Source of the DNA: Magnolia sinica | Lineage: Eukaryota > Streptophyta > Magnoliopsida > Magnoliales > Magnoliaceae | DNA length: 64,000 nucleotides | Assembly: GCF_029962835.1 (NCBI RefSeq) | Contig: NC_080582.1 | Span: 71,916,177 to 71,980,176 of the forward strand | Reading direction: 5' to 3' | In this document: positions 45,310 to 56,652 of the stretch, piece by piece | Position numbering within the stretch: position 1 is the stretch's first letter | Layout of the letters: each line of letters starts with the position of its first letter | Translations under genes and position numbers: made by a program | Notes under the pieces: generated by a model | The model's database searches: none | Told to the model about the DNA's origin: nothing | Seen by the model: the letters and a program-made list of their open reading frames with translations, nothing else

Positions 45310-45865
45310 ATCCTTTGGTATGGTTGGCACTAAAGTAATAAAGGATTTCAAAGCTCCTTAAATAATAGGTTTAAAATTCATAGTAAAAGCTAGGGTTACA
45401 TTTAAAATTCATGTGTGTCATTAGACTATTAATTCATTTGGCATGTAGGTCACAGTTGATATCCCAAAACAATTAGATTATCCATTGCATTATTATAATT
45501 ACTTTAATACGATGATAAGTGCAGTTCAAACATTGTCTATGTAAATCAATAATTAAAAATCGTTGGTTAGCCATTAGGTTGTGATCTTGTGCTTGTGGCT
45601 CATCCAATGCTTGGAATTTCAATATTTTCAGGTAAAGTATATATTTCATCAAGCTTATTACAACTATTGTGCAAAGATTACATACACCCATTAATTAGAG
45701 ATATTAAAATTAATTCCGTAATTAAATTCGAACCCAGTAAATATGCATAATTACTTTTGGATTGCAGGGAATTCTGAATCCAGGGTGCCAGGGGATTTCA
45801 AAACCAGGGGCTTTAAATCCGAATCCAGGTTACATATCCACGCTCCCAAACAGGCATTTAGGATC
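45310..45865. repeat. Interspersed repeat shared with 11.3-11.8 kb
   Basis: Ordered blocks are shared with 11335-11790. The right end, AATCCAGGT then ATCCACGCTCCCAAACAGGC, has the look of a transposon terminus. Confidence 0.65.
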
Positions 45866-46303
45866 TAAAAATCATCTGTCTAGTTTTGATCAATCTCAAT
45901 GACGCATCAGGATCCAATTTCTGACCATACCCCATCCACACCTGGATGGACGTTTTAAACGGCCCAGATCACCTCAAATGTTGGGCCACGCTCACGGTGG
46001 GCCACTAACCACCATTTTTAAACGGTTGTTAACTATCACGGTATCACCAGACTCATTCGCCTCTCTCCGTTTTCCTTCTCTCGTAACGGAAGAACAGTAG
46101 AAAATCGCATCCTCTCTCTCTCTAATCCCGCCATCTCCTCCTCCATCTGCAAGAAAGAAGGAAAGAATCCCTAACCCTAACCCTCGAAAGCATCAAAAGA
46201 CGAAAATACACCCCCCCCCCCCCCACCTCTCTCTCTCTCTCTCTATGCGCTCATGCCTCTCTGAAAGGATCTTCCCCATCCTACCCTTACGGAATCCCCC
46301 AAA
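45866..46303 (+). promoter_or_regulatory. Promoter and 5' leader of the CAF1 gene
   Basis: Upstream DNA is locally rich in CT tracts. CCCTAACCCTAACCCT at 46169-46184 resembles a plant telo-box element. A run of 14 C at 46211-46224 and a CT repeat at 46228-46244 follow. Two ATGs precede the coding start: 46253 (three codons, then stop) and 46245 (34 codons including stop, overlapping the coding region). The transcription start is not known, so which of these are in the mRNA is inference. Confidence 0.5.
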
Positions 46304-46346
46304 ATGCCAACCCTATCCCCATCGAAGCCCGACCGTCCGATCGTGA
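46245..46346 (+). promoter_or_regulatory. Upstream ORF overlapping the CAF1 start
   Basis: ATG at 46245-46247, out of frame with CAF1, encodes 33 residues ending with TGA at 46344-46346, 43 bases inside the CAF1 coding region. If transcribed, ribosomes starting here could not restart at the CAF1 ATG, so it would lower translation unless bypassed by leaky scanning; its context (CTCTATGC) is weak, favouring bypass. Confidence 0.4.
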
Positions 46347-47137
46347 TCCGCAACGTCTGGGCCAGCAACCTCGCCAGCGAGTTCGACCTCATCCGCGACG
46401 CCGTCGACAGCTACCCGTTCGTCGCGATGGACACTGAATTCCCCGGCATCGTCCTCCGCCCCGTCGGCGCCTTCCGCTCCTCTGCCGACTACAATTACCG
46501 AACCCTCAAGGCCAACGTCGACCTCCTCAAGCTAATCCAGCTCGGCCTCACTCTCTCCGACGCCAACGGCAATCTTCCCACCTGCGGGACTGATGAATCC
46601 TACATCTGGCAGTTCAATTTCCGCGAGTTTGATCCTGCCTCCGACGTCTTCGCCAACGACTCCATTGAGCTCCTCCGCCAGAGCGGCATCGATTTTGTGA
46701 AGAATGCTATAGAAGGCATCGAGGCGGCAAAATTCGCCGAGCTCCTGATGTCGTCTGGGATCGTGCTCAACGACGCCATCCATTGGGTCACTTTCCACAG
46801 CGGGTACGACTTCGGGTATTTGCTCAAGCTTCTTACATGCCAGAATCTGCCGGACACGCAAGCAGGGTTCTTTGAGCTGATCAAGGTGTACTTCCCAACA
46901 GTCTATGATATCAAGCATCTGATGAAGTTCTGCAACTTCTTGCATGGTGGGCTGAACAAGCTGGCTGAGCTGTTGGAAGTGGAGCGGGTTGGGGTGTGCC
47001 ACCAGGCAGGGTCTGATAGTTTGCTGACCTCGTGCACGTTCCAGAAGCTCAAGGAGTCGTTCTTCAATGGGTCGACGGAGAGATTTGCTGGTGTGCTGTA
47101 TGGGTTGGGTGTTGAGAATGGGCAGACTAGTCATTGA
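46304..47137 (+). CDS. CAF1: CCR4-associated factor 1 (CAF1) deadenylase, 277 aa
   Basis: Intronless, intact gene for the CAF1/POP2 ribonuclease, a DEDD-family 3'-5' exonuclease that shortens poly(A) tails as part of the CCR4-NOT complex in the cytoplasm. All catalytic residues are visible: D43 and E45 in [11 protein letters not shown]169 in [10 protein letters not shown]238 and H233 in [10 protein letters not shown]. The fold runs from about residue 12 ([13 protein letters not shown]) to about 257, the normal length for plant CAF1. Plant CAF1 is a small gene family; the short intronless type includes the stress-responsive Arabidopsis AtCAF1a and AtCAF1b, and the sequence resembles that class. 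Insertion HPTxGT-like loop at 90-100 ([17 protein letters not shown]) fits it. The start is supported by alignment of the N-terminus with the family. GC content is much higher than in the flanks. Regulation may involve the CT-rich leader and upstream ORF. Confidence 0.97.
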   Translation: MPTLSPSKPDRPIVIRNVWASNLASEFDLIRDAVDSYPFVAMDTEFPGIVLRPVGAFRSSADYNYRTLKANVDLLKLIQLGLTLSDANGNLPTCGTDESYIWQFNFREFDPASDVFANDSIELLRQSGIDFVKNAIEGIEAAKFAELLMSSGIVLNDAIHWVTFHSGYDFGYLLKLLTCQNLPDTQAGFFELIKVYFPTVYDIKHLMKFCNFLHGGLNKLAELLEVERVGVCHQAGSDSLLTSCTFQKLKESFFNGSTERFAGVLYGLGVENGQTSH

Positions 47138-47980
47138 AATGGATAGGAATGGGTAAAATTGGTAATGATGCTTGTTTGATTGCATGTAGGTGTGAAATTC
47201 CCATTCGCCCTTTCTTTCTTTTTTCTTCTTGTCTCTGTGTATATCTTTTGCGGAAAATGCTGTTGATAGTAATGAATTTTCGTTTCTGTTCATTTCCTGT
47301 TCTTCTACATTTCTCGCAGAATAATCTTCCACTCCCCCTTTTTGTGGATGCAAACAAATGGGTGTATTTATGCGGTAGAGTTTGGGGTGTGTTTGGATGC
47401 ACTATTCAATTGAATTGCGATAGTTTGATAAAGATTTGGAATTGCCAAATTGTATTTTTGTGTTAGTATTCTCATCGAGGGAATTGGATATAAATTACTT
47501 ATATGTTGCTTTAAAAGTTGAACTTGAAAGGAATAAAACTTCAATTTGCAGGATACTTGTTCATTCTTGAATACTTCATTTGCAATTTGGTTATTTCTTC
47601 TCTATTGAACTTTTTATTGCAGGAGAACTGATCACCTACATCCCTTTTTTAGATGCATATATTTTCTAGGGGAGGATTTGAATTCAAAATTTTGGAGGCA
47701 TAACAAATGGGAGGTGATCAGTCCTCTTATTTGTAATTTGATTCATGTCAGTAGTGCATTCATCCAACTGCAGTGTTAAATTTCCAAATAGTTCATTGAA
47801 TTGGATTTCTTACGACTCACTCCATTTGGTTAGTTCTGGGAAATCATTCTGCTATGTGCTCCTTTATTTGAGGCGATTGGTTACTATCACATTTTTTGAT
47901 ATGGAGAGATTTTTTTTTTCCCCAGTACTGGTGAGATTATTGTTAATAGATGTTCTTAGGACACTAGACAATGTGGGTTG
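47138..47980 (+). other. 3' flank of CAF1
   Basis: Probably contains the 3' untranslated region; AATAAA at 47532-47537 is a possible polyadenylation signal, though a nearer variant signal cannot be excluded. No other gene recognised up to the LINE remnant. Confidence 0.5.
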
Positions 47981-50290
47981 TTGAGTTTAGCCTTTTTTGT
48001 TTTAGTTGAGTATTACCAAAGATTTTAGGTGTTCTGGGAAGTTGTGAAAGGTGATGTTTTGAGCTTCATGCCGATTTCTTTAAAAGGGGGTATTTATTAG
48101 CAGAGCTTGGGGTGTCCTTTATTGCTATTATTCCAAAGGTGACAGGTGCGGGAACATTTGAGGAACTTCAGACCAATAAGCTTGATAGGAGGGTCGTATA
48201 AGATCCTTGCCAAGGTCCTGCCTTCCAGATTCCGTGCAATCCTAGCAAGCGTCAAATCCAAGAACCAAGGAGCATTCGTCGTGAGACAACAAATTCTGGA
48301 CATTGCTCTTATAACACTTAAGTGCACAGATTCGAGACAAGCAAGGTCCGAAAGGAATCGTCTGTAAGCTAGACATTGAAAAAGCCCACAACTATGACCA
48401 TGTTGATAGGGACTTCATGGACTATATGTTGGACTGGATTGGGTGCGGAAGGAAATGGAGAGGGTAGATTAGGGAGTGCATCAGTTGAAGCTAGGTTCTC
48501 ATTTATGGTCAATGGCTCACACAAAGGCTTCTTCAAAAGCTCAAGAGGTATTAGGTAAGGTGATTTGCTTTCTCCCATTGGGTAGAATGTTGGAGAGGGG
48601 TGAAGAGGTTGGTCTTTTTTGTGGGATCAAGGTGGAATGGTTGAGTTCCCTGATATCCCATCCTCAGCTTGTTGCCGACACGATCCTCTTCTGCGAGGCT
48701 GATGTAGTCGTGGTGGACAATCTCAGAATGCTTATCAGATGTTTTGAAGTGGTGTCGGGCTAGTTAAAATTGCCAAGAGTGAGATACTGGGTGTTCGAAT
48801 GTTTATCATAGAGGTCCAGCAGATAGCGGGGATCTTTGGTCGTCTGTTGAGTTCTTTCCCCTCTACTTACCTTGGATACCCCTTTGCATTGGGAAGCCAA
48901 CTAAACACTTGGGGGACAAAGTAGTGGAAATGTTTGAAAGGAAATTATCAAAATGAAAGAGCTAATACTTGTCTCTTGGCGGCTGGATTACTCTCATCAA
49001 AGCAACCTTGTCAAAATGTTCCTATGGTAGGAGTGTCCTTGTTCAAATGCCCAAAGTCTGTTGGCTAGATTGGAAAGCCTGAGTGACTTCTTGTGGCAGG
49101 GGTTGGAAGAGAAGAAAAAGTTCCACCTCCTGAGTTGGGAGGTGTGCAAGTTTTATGAAGAGGGATGAGTTGGCATCTGGGACTTGGAGACAATGAACCT
49201 CGTGCTGCTGGGTAAGTGGTTGTGGTGATTTGAGTCGGAAGAGGGTGCCCTGTGGAGGGAGTATTGCTAACATGTGTGCTAAGATGGAGGTTGGTGAATT
49301 AGGGACTCCTCTATATACAGGGCATTTGCAATCTGGAAAGGGGTCTCTTGCATGAAGTCTAAGTTCATAGAGGGGATTGGTTTCCCTCTAGGTAATGGGG
49401 AGAAGATCCAGTTTTGGGAGGATGTGTGGATCGGGAAGACCTCTTTGCGTATTGTGTTTCTGAGATTACCCTACCTCTCTCCAGAACACAATAATCTGGT
49501 TGCTAGATGCTTCTATTTTGTGGAGACTTAGTCGTTTGGTCTTCCCCTTGACGTAGGTACCCCTTCCTTACGAAGAAGTGGAGTATGTATCGCTCTTGGA
49601 TCACCTTCAGTTATGCTGCCAGGTAGGGGATCCAGATATGATGGTCTGGCTGAAAGACAAGTCGGGGCGTTTCTCAGTTTGCTCTTTCTACGTTTTGCTT
49701 CAAGCTTCACAGAGGGATGGTGCATATCGGCAGACACGGTATGTGTGGTGTTCTGGTGCCCCTCGAAGGTCACAGCCTTTGGGTGGCTAGTCGGAAGGGA
49801 AAGGATCCTGACTCTTCACAATCTTAAAAGAACTGTCATTGAAGATCCCTAATGTTTGTCTCCTGTGCATGGAAAGTGCTGAATCGGTCGATCATCTTTT
49901 CATTCATTGTCCTTTCACGTGACAAGTGTTGAATGGTTTTCTTAAGAGCTTCAATATGTCTTGGGTGATGCCAATGTCAGCTGGTCTCTTTATGGCTTGT
50001 CATGTAGTTGGGTTGGGAAACAAGCATGGGTAATTTGGAGGTTGAGTCTGCTGGCTGCACTTTGGGCAATGTAGTTTGCAGGGAATGGAAGATGCTTTCG
50101 AAATGAGAGCAACATGGTGGAGCGGGTCTCTAGCAGGGTGAAGTTTTATGTAGCGGAATGGGCCTCTTGTATAGATGTCTTGAAGGATTGCAATTTTCCT
50201 TTCTTTGGGCTGTAGCTTTTTGGTGTGCCATCTCGGCAACTTTAAAAAAAAATAATAATAAATTACTGTTACCTTTCCAAAAAAAAAAGT
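47981..50290 (+). pseudogene. LINE (L1 type) ORF2 remnant
   Basis: Broken frames give REHLRNFRPISLIGGSYKIL at 48145, RQQILDIALI, KLDIEKAHNYDHVDRDFMDY (48366-48420), then VADTILFCEAD near 48677 where the YADD motif has lost its first positions, LSLGGWITLIKATLS near 48975, KSGRFSVCSFY at 49660 and SAESVDHLFIHCPF near 49880. An A-rich tail ends at about 50288. Many stops and frameshifts: inactive. The 5' half is missing. Confidence 0.88.
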
Positions 50291-51770
50291 TTCGAGTTAA
50301 TGGGGATGGGGATTATAGACTTGATGATCGTTAGAACTGGGTGATGTCTCCCTTGTTGGATGCTCATATCCGAAATGCACAATTACAAAAGAACCTCGTG
50401 ATGCAAATACTTGCTTTAATGTGTTCAGAACAAGAATCTGTGAACCATCTGTTCATTGCTACATTGTGAGAGGTAACTGATCACTTCCAGTTGTTTGGCA
50501 TTGTGTTGGTGATGTGGGCTTCCCCAGGAGACATGATCTAGGGGTAGTGCAGGGGGCCTCTTCCAAGGAAGGGGACATCATGTGGGAGATGGTTATGTAT
50601 GCTAGGCTTTTGGATGATCAGGAAACAGAGCAATGGCCAATTCGAGGATATTCAAGAACAAAGCGACATTGATGGAAAGCTGAAACTTCAAGAGTGGGTT
50701 TCAATGAGTCCCAAAGTTTGGAATGATTAGGAGTTTCTCAGGGACTGGAAAGGTGCAATGAGCCAATGACGGACAGGACGGAGAAGGGCTGATATTAGCC
50801 TGGGGTTTCCAGCTCTTATTCAAGGTGGAATTCTGGTATAATTTGCTTGCAGCAGCTGTGTCCGGGTCTATTTTGTATTGCTTTTAGTTTGTTGGTTATG
50901 GAAGGATTGTTTTACCATAGCATGGAATGATGAAGGGTCAGTCTGGCTCTATGTTATCAGGGAGGGAGGTTGCACATGTGGAACATATAGTAGTGGAGAT
51001 ACGGAACTGAAGAAAATGCTCCATGGAGGGAGGTAATAGCCGGTAAATATGGCAGCGAGATTGGTAATTGGATTACTAAGTTATCCTCCCTTTACAAAGC
51101 TTCTCAGATTTGGAAAGGTATTGCTTGTATCTCTCCGACACTCAGGGAAGGTATTTCTTATGTGGTTGGAAATGGGTCAAGGATAAGATTTCTTATGTGT
51201 GGGTGGGGGACCAATCTTTCCAAGACGCTTTCTCATTGGTGGCTCACCTAGCCTTGAAAAGAATATCATGATTGCCGACTGTTATGAAGTCTCCAGAACC
51301 CAAGTAGTGGGGAACTCCTCGTGTCGAAGTAATGTGGTAGATATTGAAGCTCAAGAGTTTACAAGACTTCTCAGGAGCCTTCGAGACCACATGCCAAGTA
51401 AAGAAGAAAGGGACAGACTGATATGGATGGAAGATAAGACGGGTGACTTCTCGGTTAGATCTTTCTATAATTTCCTTACACGCAATGAAATTGAAGTTTC
51501 TAATGGACACACAACGTTTGTGTGGCATTGCGACACTCGTTAAAAGGATCTTTGGGCTACATGGGGGAAAGGAATGGTAGATGCTTTCGGGACAAGGCCT
51601 CTGAAAAAGGGGAGATCATCCTCAAAGCCAAGAATTTAATAGCTGAATGGGCTTCTTGTATGAAATCTTTACAAGATTGCAAATTTTCTTTTTTACTCTG
51701 TAAACTTTTGCCCATTTTTGGTGCTCTGTTAATCCTATAATTTATTTATTGTTATTAGTTTTGAGTTTTA
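50291..51770 (+). pseudogene. Second LINE (L1 type) remnant, 3' part
   Basis: Contains APWREVIAGKYGSEIGNWIT and SSLYKASQIWKGIACISPTL (50990-51150), then MEDKTGDFSVRSFYNFLT at 51427 and KAKNLIAEWASCMKSLQDCK near 51640, i.e. the pre-zf-RVT and terminal segments of ORF2. A deletion removes most of zf-RVT between about 51540 and 51550. The 50291-50990 part has similar debris with no clear domain. Confidence 0.75.
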
Positions 51771-51985
51771 AAGGGAGAGGTTTTGGGGAAGGTGTAGTTT
51801 CATCATGTTCTCAAGTATGTCAAAAATAAAATAAAATTTAACAGTCTTTAAGAAAAACTATTTAAAAGTGGGTATTTGTAATAATCATGAATTAATCCAT
51901 ACATACTCTATTATTTAGGTAATTATTCATAAAAGCCCTTGGAACTTTGCCAAGCCCTGCATGAGTATACAAGACAGGTACTTAC
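51771..51985. other. Unassigned short spacer
   Basis: AT-rich with no gene; its end is the target duplication GGTACTTAC of the next element. Confidence 0.5.
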
Positions 51986-52507
51986 CGAAGCGGATTGCGT
52001 ACTGAGTAACTCGGTACGCTAAGCGTACTGAGTAAACTCTGTGGGGCCCACCGTCATATATACATTTTATCCACTCCGTCCATCCATTTTACCAGATAAT
52101 TTTAGCAATTTATCCCAAAAATGAAGCATATCCAAAGCGCAAGTGGAACACACCACCAGAAACAGTGTGATTTGAAATTCTACCATTGAAAAGTTCTTGG
52201 GGCCACAAAAGTTTTAGATCAAGCTGATATTTGTGATTTCACTTCATCCATGTCAGTGTGATCTTATGAATATCTTGGATGACAAATAAACATCATTAGG
52301 GGTATCAACGGTGGAAATCAATACTTCTACTCTTTCCTATCCACTTGAGATTTGGATATGCTTCAATTTTGGGATCAATTACTAAAATGATATGTAAAAA
52401 TGGATGAACGGTGTGGATAAATATTATGCATTCAAGGTGGGCCCGACATAGTTTACTCAGTGCCATAAGAGCCTATTGAGAGTTTACTCAGAAGGATAAG
52501 AGCCTAC
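51986..52507. mobile_element. Palindromic MITE, 522 bp, perfect 9-bp TSD GGTACTTAC
   Basis: GGTACTTAC at 51977-51985 and 52508-52516. Begins CGAAGCGGATTGCGTACTGA with an internal duplication of the GTACTGAGTAA unit, and ends with two partly repeated GTTTACTCAG...ATAAGAGCCTA segments. Interior has the typical TTTTAGATCAAGCTGATATT block. Confidence 0.9.
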
Positions 52508-52516
52508 GGTACTTAC

Positions 52517-53042
52517 CCCCACCTGCGCTAGCATGGTTGAGAGGTGCAATATCCTTGCAAGTCCTTGTGATGATTTTGTACATGCAGATGTTCTCTCTCA
52601 AAATAATTAAATTGTGAAATCCAATCCTCTTAAAGAGTTGGCCACGCCGGGTGGATCACCTAATATAAAAATCAGCGTTGTCAACTAATCAAGTGATTCA
52701 CACTATAGAAAGCTCTATATAGCCATTGATAAGTAGCAAAATACAAGTGTGGTTCACTTGATGAGTTGATAGGGCTGTTTTTTGCATATAGTGTTCTTCA
52801 TGGTGAGGCCAATCTATTGCATGTGGTGGATTTCTCATGCACTTTAAGAAGTTAGAAGTTGTCCATTGGATGAACCGTAAACAGCGGTCAGACAGGATGG
52901 ACTTGAGACTTGCCCTTCTGACTTATAAATAACCCCAACATACACATGCACACGGAGATAGGAATGCTAACATGTTCTGACGAGAACTTGTTTATAACGC
53001 ATATCCCACAATACGAGTGCAAAATGCAGCACCCATGAGACC

Positions 53043-53046
<4 letters not shown>
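52517..53046. other. Probable repeat debris
   Basis: Inverted blocks AACTAATCAAGTGATTCACAC and TGTGGTTCACTTGATGAGTT near 52685-52770 suggest another decayed palindromic element. No gene. Confidence 0.5.

Positions 53047-53100
<54 letters not shown>
53047..53100. repeat. (AT)n microsatellite
   Basis: About 27 uninterrupted AT units. Confidence 0.98.
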
Positions 53101-53103
<3 letters not shown>

Positions 53104-53560
53104 TGTCAACCATCAATACCATGCATTTGATGGGTCCTCTTTAAATTATGGGATATTCTAAAAATATCCGTATATGGAACTCAAGTGAGCCATACCATCT
53201 AAAATTATGTGAAAACATGCCTAAAACATATAAAAGAACTTGGTGGGGACCATTTGAAATTTGGATGCATATGAAAATTGGTTTGACCCCTCATCCAAGT
53301 GGGACACACATAATGGATGGGTTGGATTTGTGAACCACATCTCCGCAAGCATAACAAATGATTATGAATGTTTTAATGTAGGGTAACCCTTATCAACTTT
53401 TGTATGTGGTGTGGCCTATACAAGTCCCAGATTGACTTGAATTTTAAGCCCGAGGCCTACCATGAAATGGTGCATCTGACTGTTGGGGTAGATGTTTGAC
53501 ACGATGATGGGGCCCACACAACTCGACCTCTTAAAAGTTCCCACCAGCTCGATTACATAG
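53101..53560. mobile_element. Palindromic MITE, same subtype as 40225-40720
   Basis: Shares CATGCATTTGATGGGTCC, GGGATAT, GGAACTCAAGTGAGCCATACC, AAAACATATAAAAGAACTTG and the right arm GTAGATGTTTGACACG with 40225-40720. Its left arm has been replaced by or grown into the AT repeat. Confidence 0.75.
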
Positions 53561-53582
53561 AACCTTTTCCATATATATATAT

Positions 53583-53950
53583 ATCCATCCGAGTGCTTAG
53601 CTGCGCACCAGTTTGCATGGAACCCGTGCTAACTTTTTGGAGAACCCATCACACGTAATGTGTATCCAAAATCCCAACGGTCCACGTGAAGCATCACATC
53701 ATGTAACCCCACGGGCCTAATTTTTACTTTGATACAAAACTTTTGTGGGCCATGAAAAAATGAAAACAGTTTCCTCCTTTGATTTGCATTTCTCTTTGCT
53801 ATGGCCTATTAGAATCTTAGATCTAGGTGAAATTACGTTCCCTGAGGTTTCATGTGATTCCGCATCACATGGACCGTTCGGATCAGACACTCATGACACA
53901 TGTGTAAAGGTGTGCACATGCATGGGTGGGCAGGTGAGCATGAATCTCTC
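53583..53950. mobile_element. TIR element of the GCTCAC family
   Basis: Third member with 35974-36428 and 39771-40118: CAACGGTCCACGTGAAGCAT, TTTTTACTTTGATACAAAAC, TTTGATTTGCATTTCTCTTT, and right end GGGCAGGTGAGCATGAATCTC. It again sits between AT and CT/AT microsatellites. Confidence 0.75.
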
Positions 53951-53979
53951 TCTCTATATATATATAGAGAGAGAGAGAT
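53945..53979. repeat. Perfect CT/AT/GA palindrome
   Basis: CTCTCTCTCT, an AT run, then GAGAGAGAGA: an inverted repeat about 32 bp long centred near 53961, able to form a hairpin. Confidence 0.9.
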
Positions 53980-54890
53980 GTCACTCTCATTCTTGGGTGA
54001 GAGCATCTGAGTGAGATCATCTAAGTAGTGGCAGGGATTAGATCTCCTCTAAATTTGCTAAGCTGGCACATGTGTGCCGTGTATGTTAACCGCCTTGAGT
54101 ATGTAGGATGCTGATTCCATGATGATACTGCCACCATGTACTTTGTGGGACCTGACGTGGTGAGATTTGATTGGCTATCTGTAACAGCCGCTGGCCCAAT
54201 CAAATCTCTGATCGCAGCACGATAGCCATGATGTGACCCATCATGGATAGACCACTCCCTGCAAATGTTTTATGCTAGAAGCTCACCGCCATTAAGGGTG
54301 AGGTCAGACCAATGGTCTTGAGTCACTCAACGGTGGATCCCACTTTACAACCTTAAAAGCCTTTGCGTGCTGTGCAAGTCATCATATTATAACGTGGACT
54401 TCTTTTTTCAATCTCTATGCCTAAAAGAGACCAATGTTCCTAGGTAAAAGGAGATGGTTACTCTCATATTGTCATTGTAATTTTGGGTCTTGGTACATTA
54501 TTTAGAAAGATGACAGCAAGGAAGAGAGTAGATGGTAATACCAACGAAAGTTTGGACGTGTACAAGAGAAAGTAAATTATTTTGGTTGAGAAAGTAGTTC
54601 AACAAATTAAGTAAGAAGGGAGAAATCACAAATGAAAGGAAGAAAAGTACCCAACTTATTTATAAAAATAAAGGTGTCATTTATAGCTTTTAATAATAAT
54701 AATTCTTTGACCTTAGTGTTGAAACAAAGTCTCTACCACTTAGCCATGGAACATATATAGTTGTATTAACTACCGTGGGATTAAACTTATGAGCTATATT
54801 ATGAAATTTTGAGAGATAAGTAAAGATGGAAGCATGAGAAAAATATAACAGGTAATTTATTTACTTTCGTGACATTAAAACTATTATCTT
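53980..54890. other. Unassigned sequence with an inverted repeat
   Basis: GAGATTTGATTGGCTA at about 54168 is matched by its inverse, GGCCCAATCAAATCTC, at about 54192-54207. No gene recognised. Confidence 0.45.
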
Positions 54891-55985
54891 ATTTAGACAA
54901 TTGATGAAAAATACGGGGAGAGGAAGGATTTCTGTTGTCTTTATTAACTTCTAAAAAAGCATATGAGAGGGTACTTAGAGAATTAATCCGACAGGTTTTA
55001 GGAAAGAAGGAATTTTCAAAAGGATATATTAGCTTAGTTAAGGATATATTTGGAGCAATAACAAATGTGAGGATTGTTAGTGAAAAGAGAAGTGAGTTCT
55101 CTATTACTATATGCTTGCACTAGGATCAACATGTATACCTTTTATTGTTGGTTATGGACGAGTTAGCGTACATTCATAGGAAGAGATTCTGTGACATGTA
55201 TTGTTTGCAAATGATATATTTTTTATTGTCGAAGTGAGGTAGGGCATGGGCATAAAGCTAGAATTGTATAGTGAGGGCTTTTTAAATTTTAAATAATTTA
55301 AAAGTAGTCAGGTTAAAATAGACCATATGGAGTATAATTTTAGTAATATTATGAGTCAAAAGAAAGAATGAGTTAAGAAAGCTGATTAGGAAATTCCCAA
55401 AATGACAAGTTTTAATATCTTTGGTCAATAATTCATGAGAGTGGAGACATTGATATTGATGTAACCCATAGAATTCAAGCTGAGTGGAAAAAATAAAGAT
55501 GTGCTCTAGACTTTTATGCGATCATCCTGTATCTTAAGAAAGAAAATTTTATAAGATGGCTATCAAACTAGGTAAATTTTAGGGAACAAATATTAGGCAA
55601 TTAAAAAGCAACATGTTCATAAAATGTGTAGTTGAAATGAGAATGTTGACATGAATAAGTAGCAAGACAAATAATATAATAAGAAATAAATGCATTCAAG
55701 GAATTCGTTCTAATAAATAGGAAGATGAGAGAAAATAGACTTAGATTATTTGATCATGTGTAATGAAAATCAATAATCACAGCGGTTAAAAAGAGTAAAT
55801 TGATTTAAATTGAAGGGTCTAAAAGTGCAAAGAGAAGGCTTAAAAGGATATAAACAAAGGTAGCAAGGAAGACTTAATGACTTATGATTTAACTCAAGAT
55901 ACTATCCTTGATAGTGAAATGGAATAAGATTCATGTAGCCTGCCCAATTAATTAGGACAAGACTATAGTGAGGACAATAACAATG
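54891..55985 (+). pseudogene. RTE-type LINE remnant, reverse transcriptase part and 3' end
   Basis: Translated blocks: FINF then KAYERVLRELIRQVL (54930-54995), the EFSITICLH segment near 55100, LLLLVMDELA near 55145, ENRLRLFDHV near 55733, EGSKSAKRRLKRI near 55820, and CPINLGQ-like sequence before a 3' tail of GACAATAACAATGATGAT at 55970. The order matches plant RTE-type elements (EKAYDRVPRE, EFPITIGLHQGS, RENRLRWFGHV, EGxxRxRGRPK, TxLGWD plus short simple repeat). Riddled with stops. Confidence 0.75.
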
Positions 55986-56084
55986 ATGATAGTCCATTCA
56001 CAATCTACTTGGAGATTTGGATGATCTTGATTGTCTAGAAACTATGACATGTGTTTAGTTAAAGAGAGCTCCATTTTTTTTAGC

Positions 56085-56330
56085 AAGGGCAAAGACTTAT
56101 CATTATTATCAAAGTCATCCTCATAATTTTGTCCTAATTAATTCAAGGTCGACTATATATGAAACCTGTTCTATTAAGACTTTTGTTATACCATTCTACT
56201 CTATCAAGACTCATACCTTAAGTTAACTTAATTTTTTCTAATTGCTTTTGGTCATGTCTCCTGAGTCTTTTCCTTGTTCTTTTAGAGCCTTCGACTTGAA
56301 CTAACTTTTTTTGTAATGGTTGTTGCAGTC
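56085..56330 (-). pseudogene. RTE-type LINE 3' fragment, opposite orientation
   Basis: On the minus strand it reads LVQVEGSKRTRKRLRRHDQ, SLDRVEWYNK and a LGQ-like end followed by GAGGATGACTTTGATAATAA, the same 3' segment as the plus-strand remnant just upstream. The two face each other tail to tail. Confidence 0.65.
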
Positions 56331-56409
56331 CATTCCACATAAGGTGGGCCACACTTGAATTGGTTTTACTTTAACAGATTAGGATTCCTAAAGGTTGGTG
56401 CTGGAAAAG

Positions 56410-56640
56410 CTTTGTAGGCCCCCACCTTATGTTTGTATTTTATCTATGCCGTCCATCCATTTTTCAAGAATGGTGGGTATTCAATCACTAGTGTTTCCTT
56501 TGGTGTAGTGCACTGGAGAATTTGATCTACCTCGTTTTTAAGCTCATGCCTTAAAATGATATGGTAAAATAGATGGACAGAGTGGATAAACCACATAGGT
56601 CACGATGGGGCACACAACAATGACTAGTGTGGAGATCTTA
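56410..56640. mobile_element. Palindromic MITE, internally deleted
   Basis: Left arm GTAGGCCCCCACCTTATG with GCCGTCCATCCATTTTTCAA joins directly to the second half (ATGGTGGGTATTCAATCAC), ending GTCACGATGGGGCACACA. About half the usual interior is missing. Confidence 0.7.
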
Positions 56641-56652
56641 GGGAAGGACGAG

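Noticed and set aside
46532-47353. 273-aa minus-strand frame opposite CAF1
   Set aside because: Antisense shadow of a high-GC gene whose plus-strand protein has all catalytic residues.
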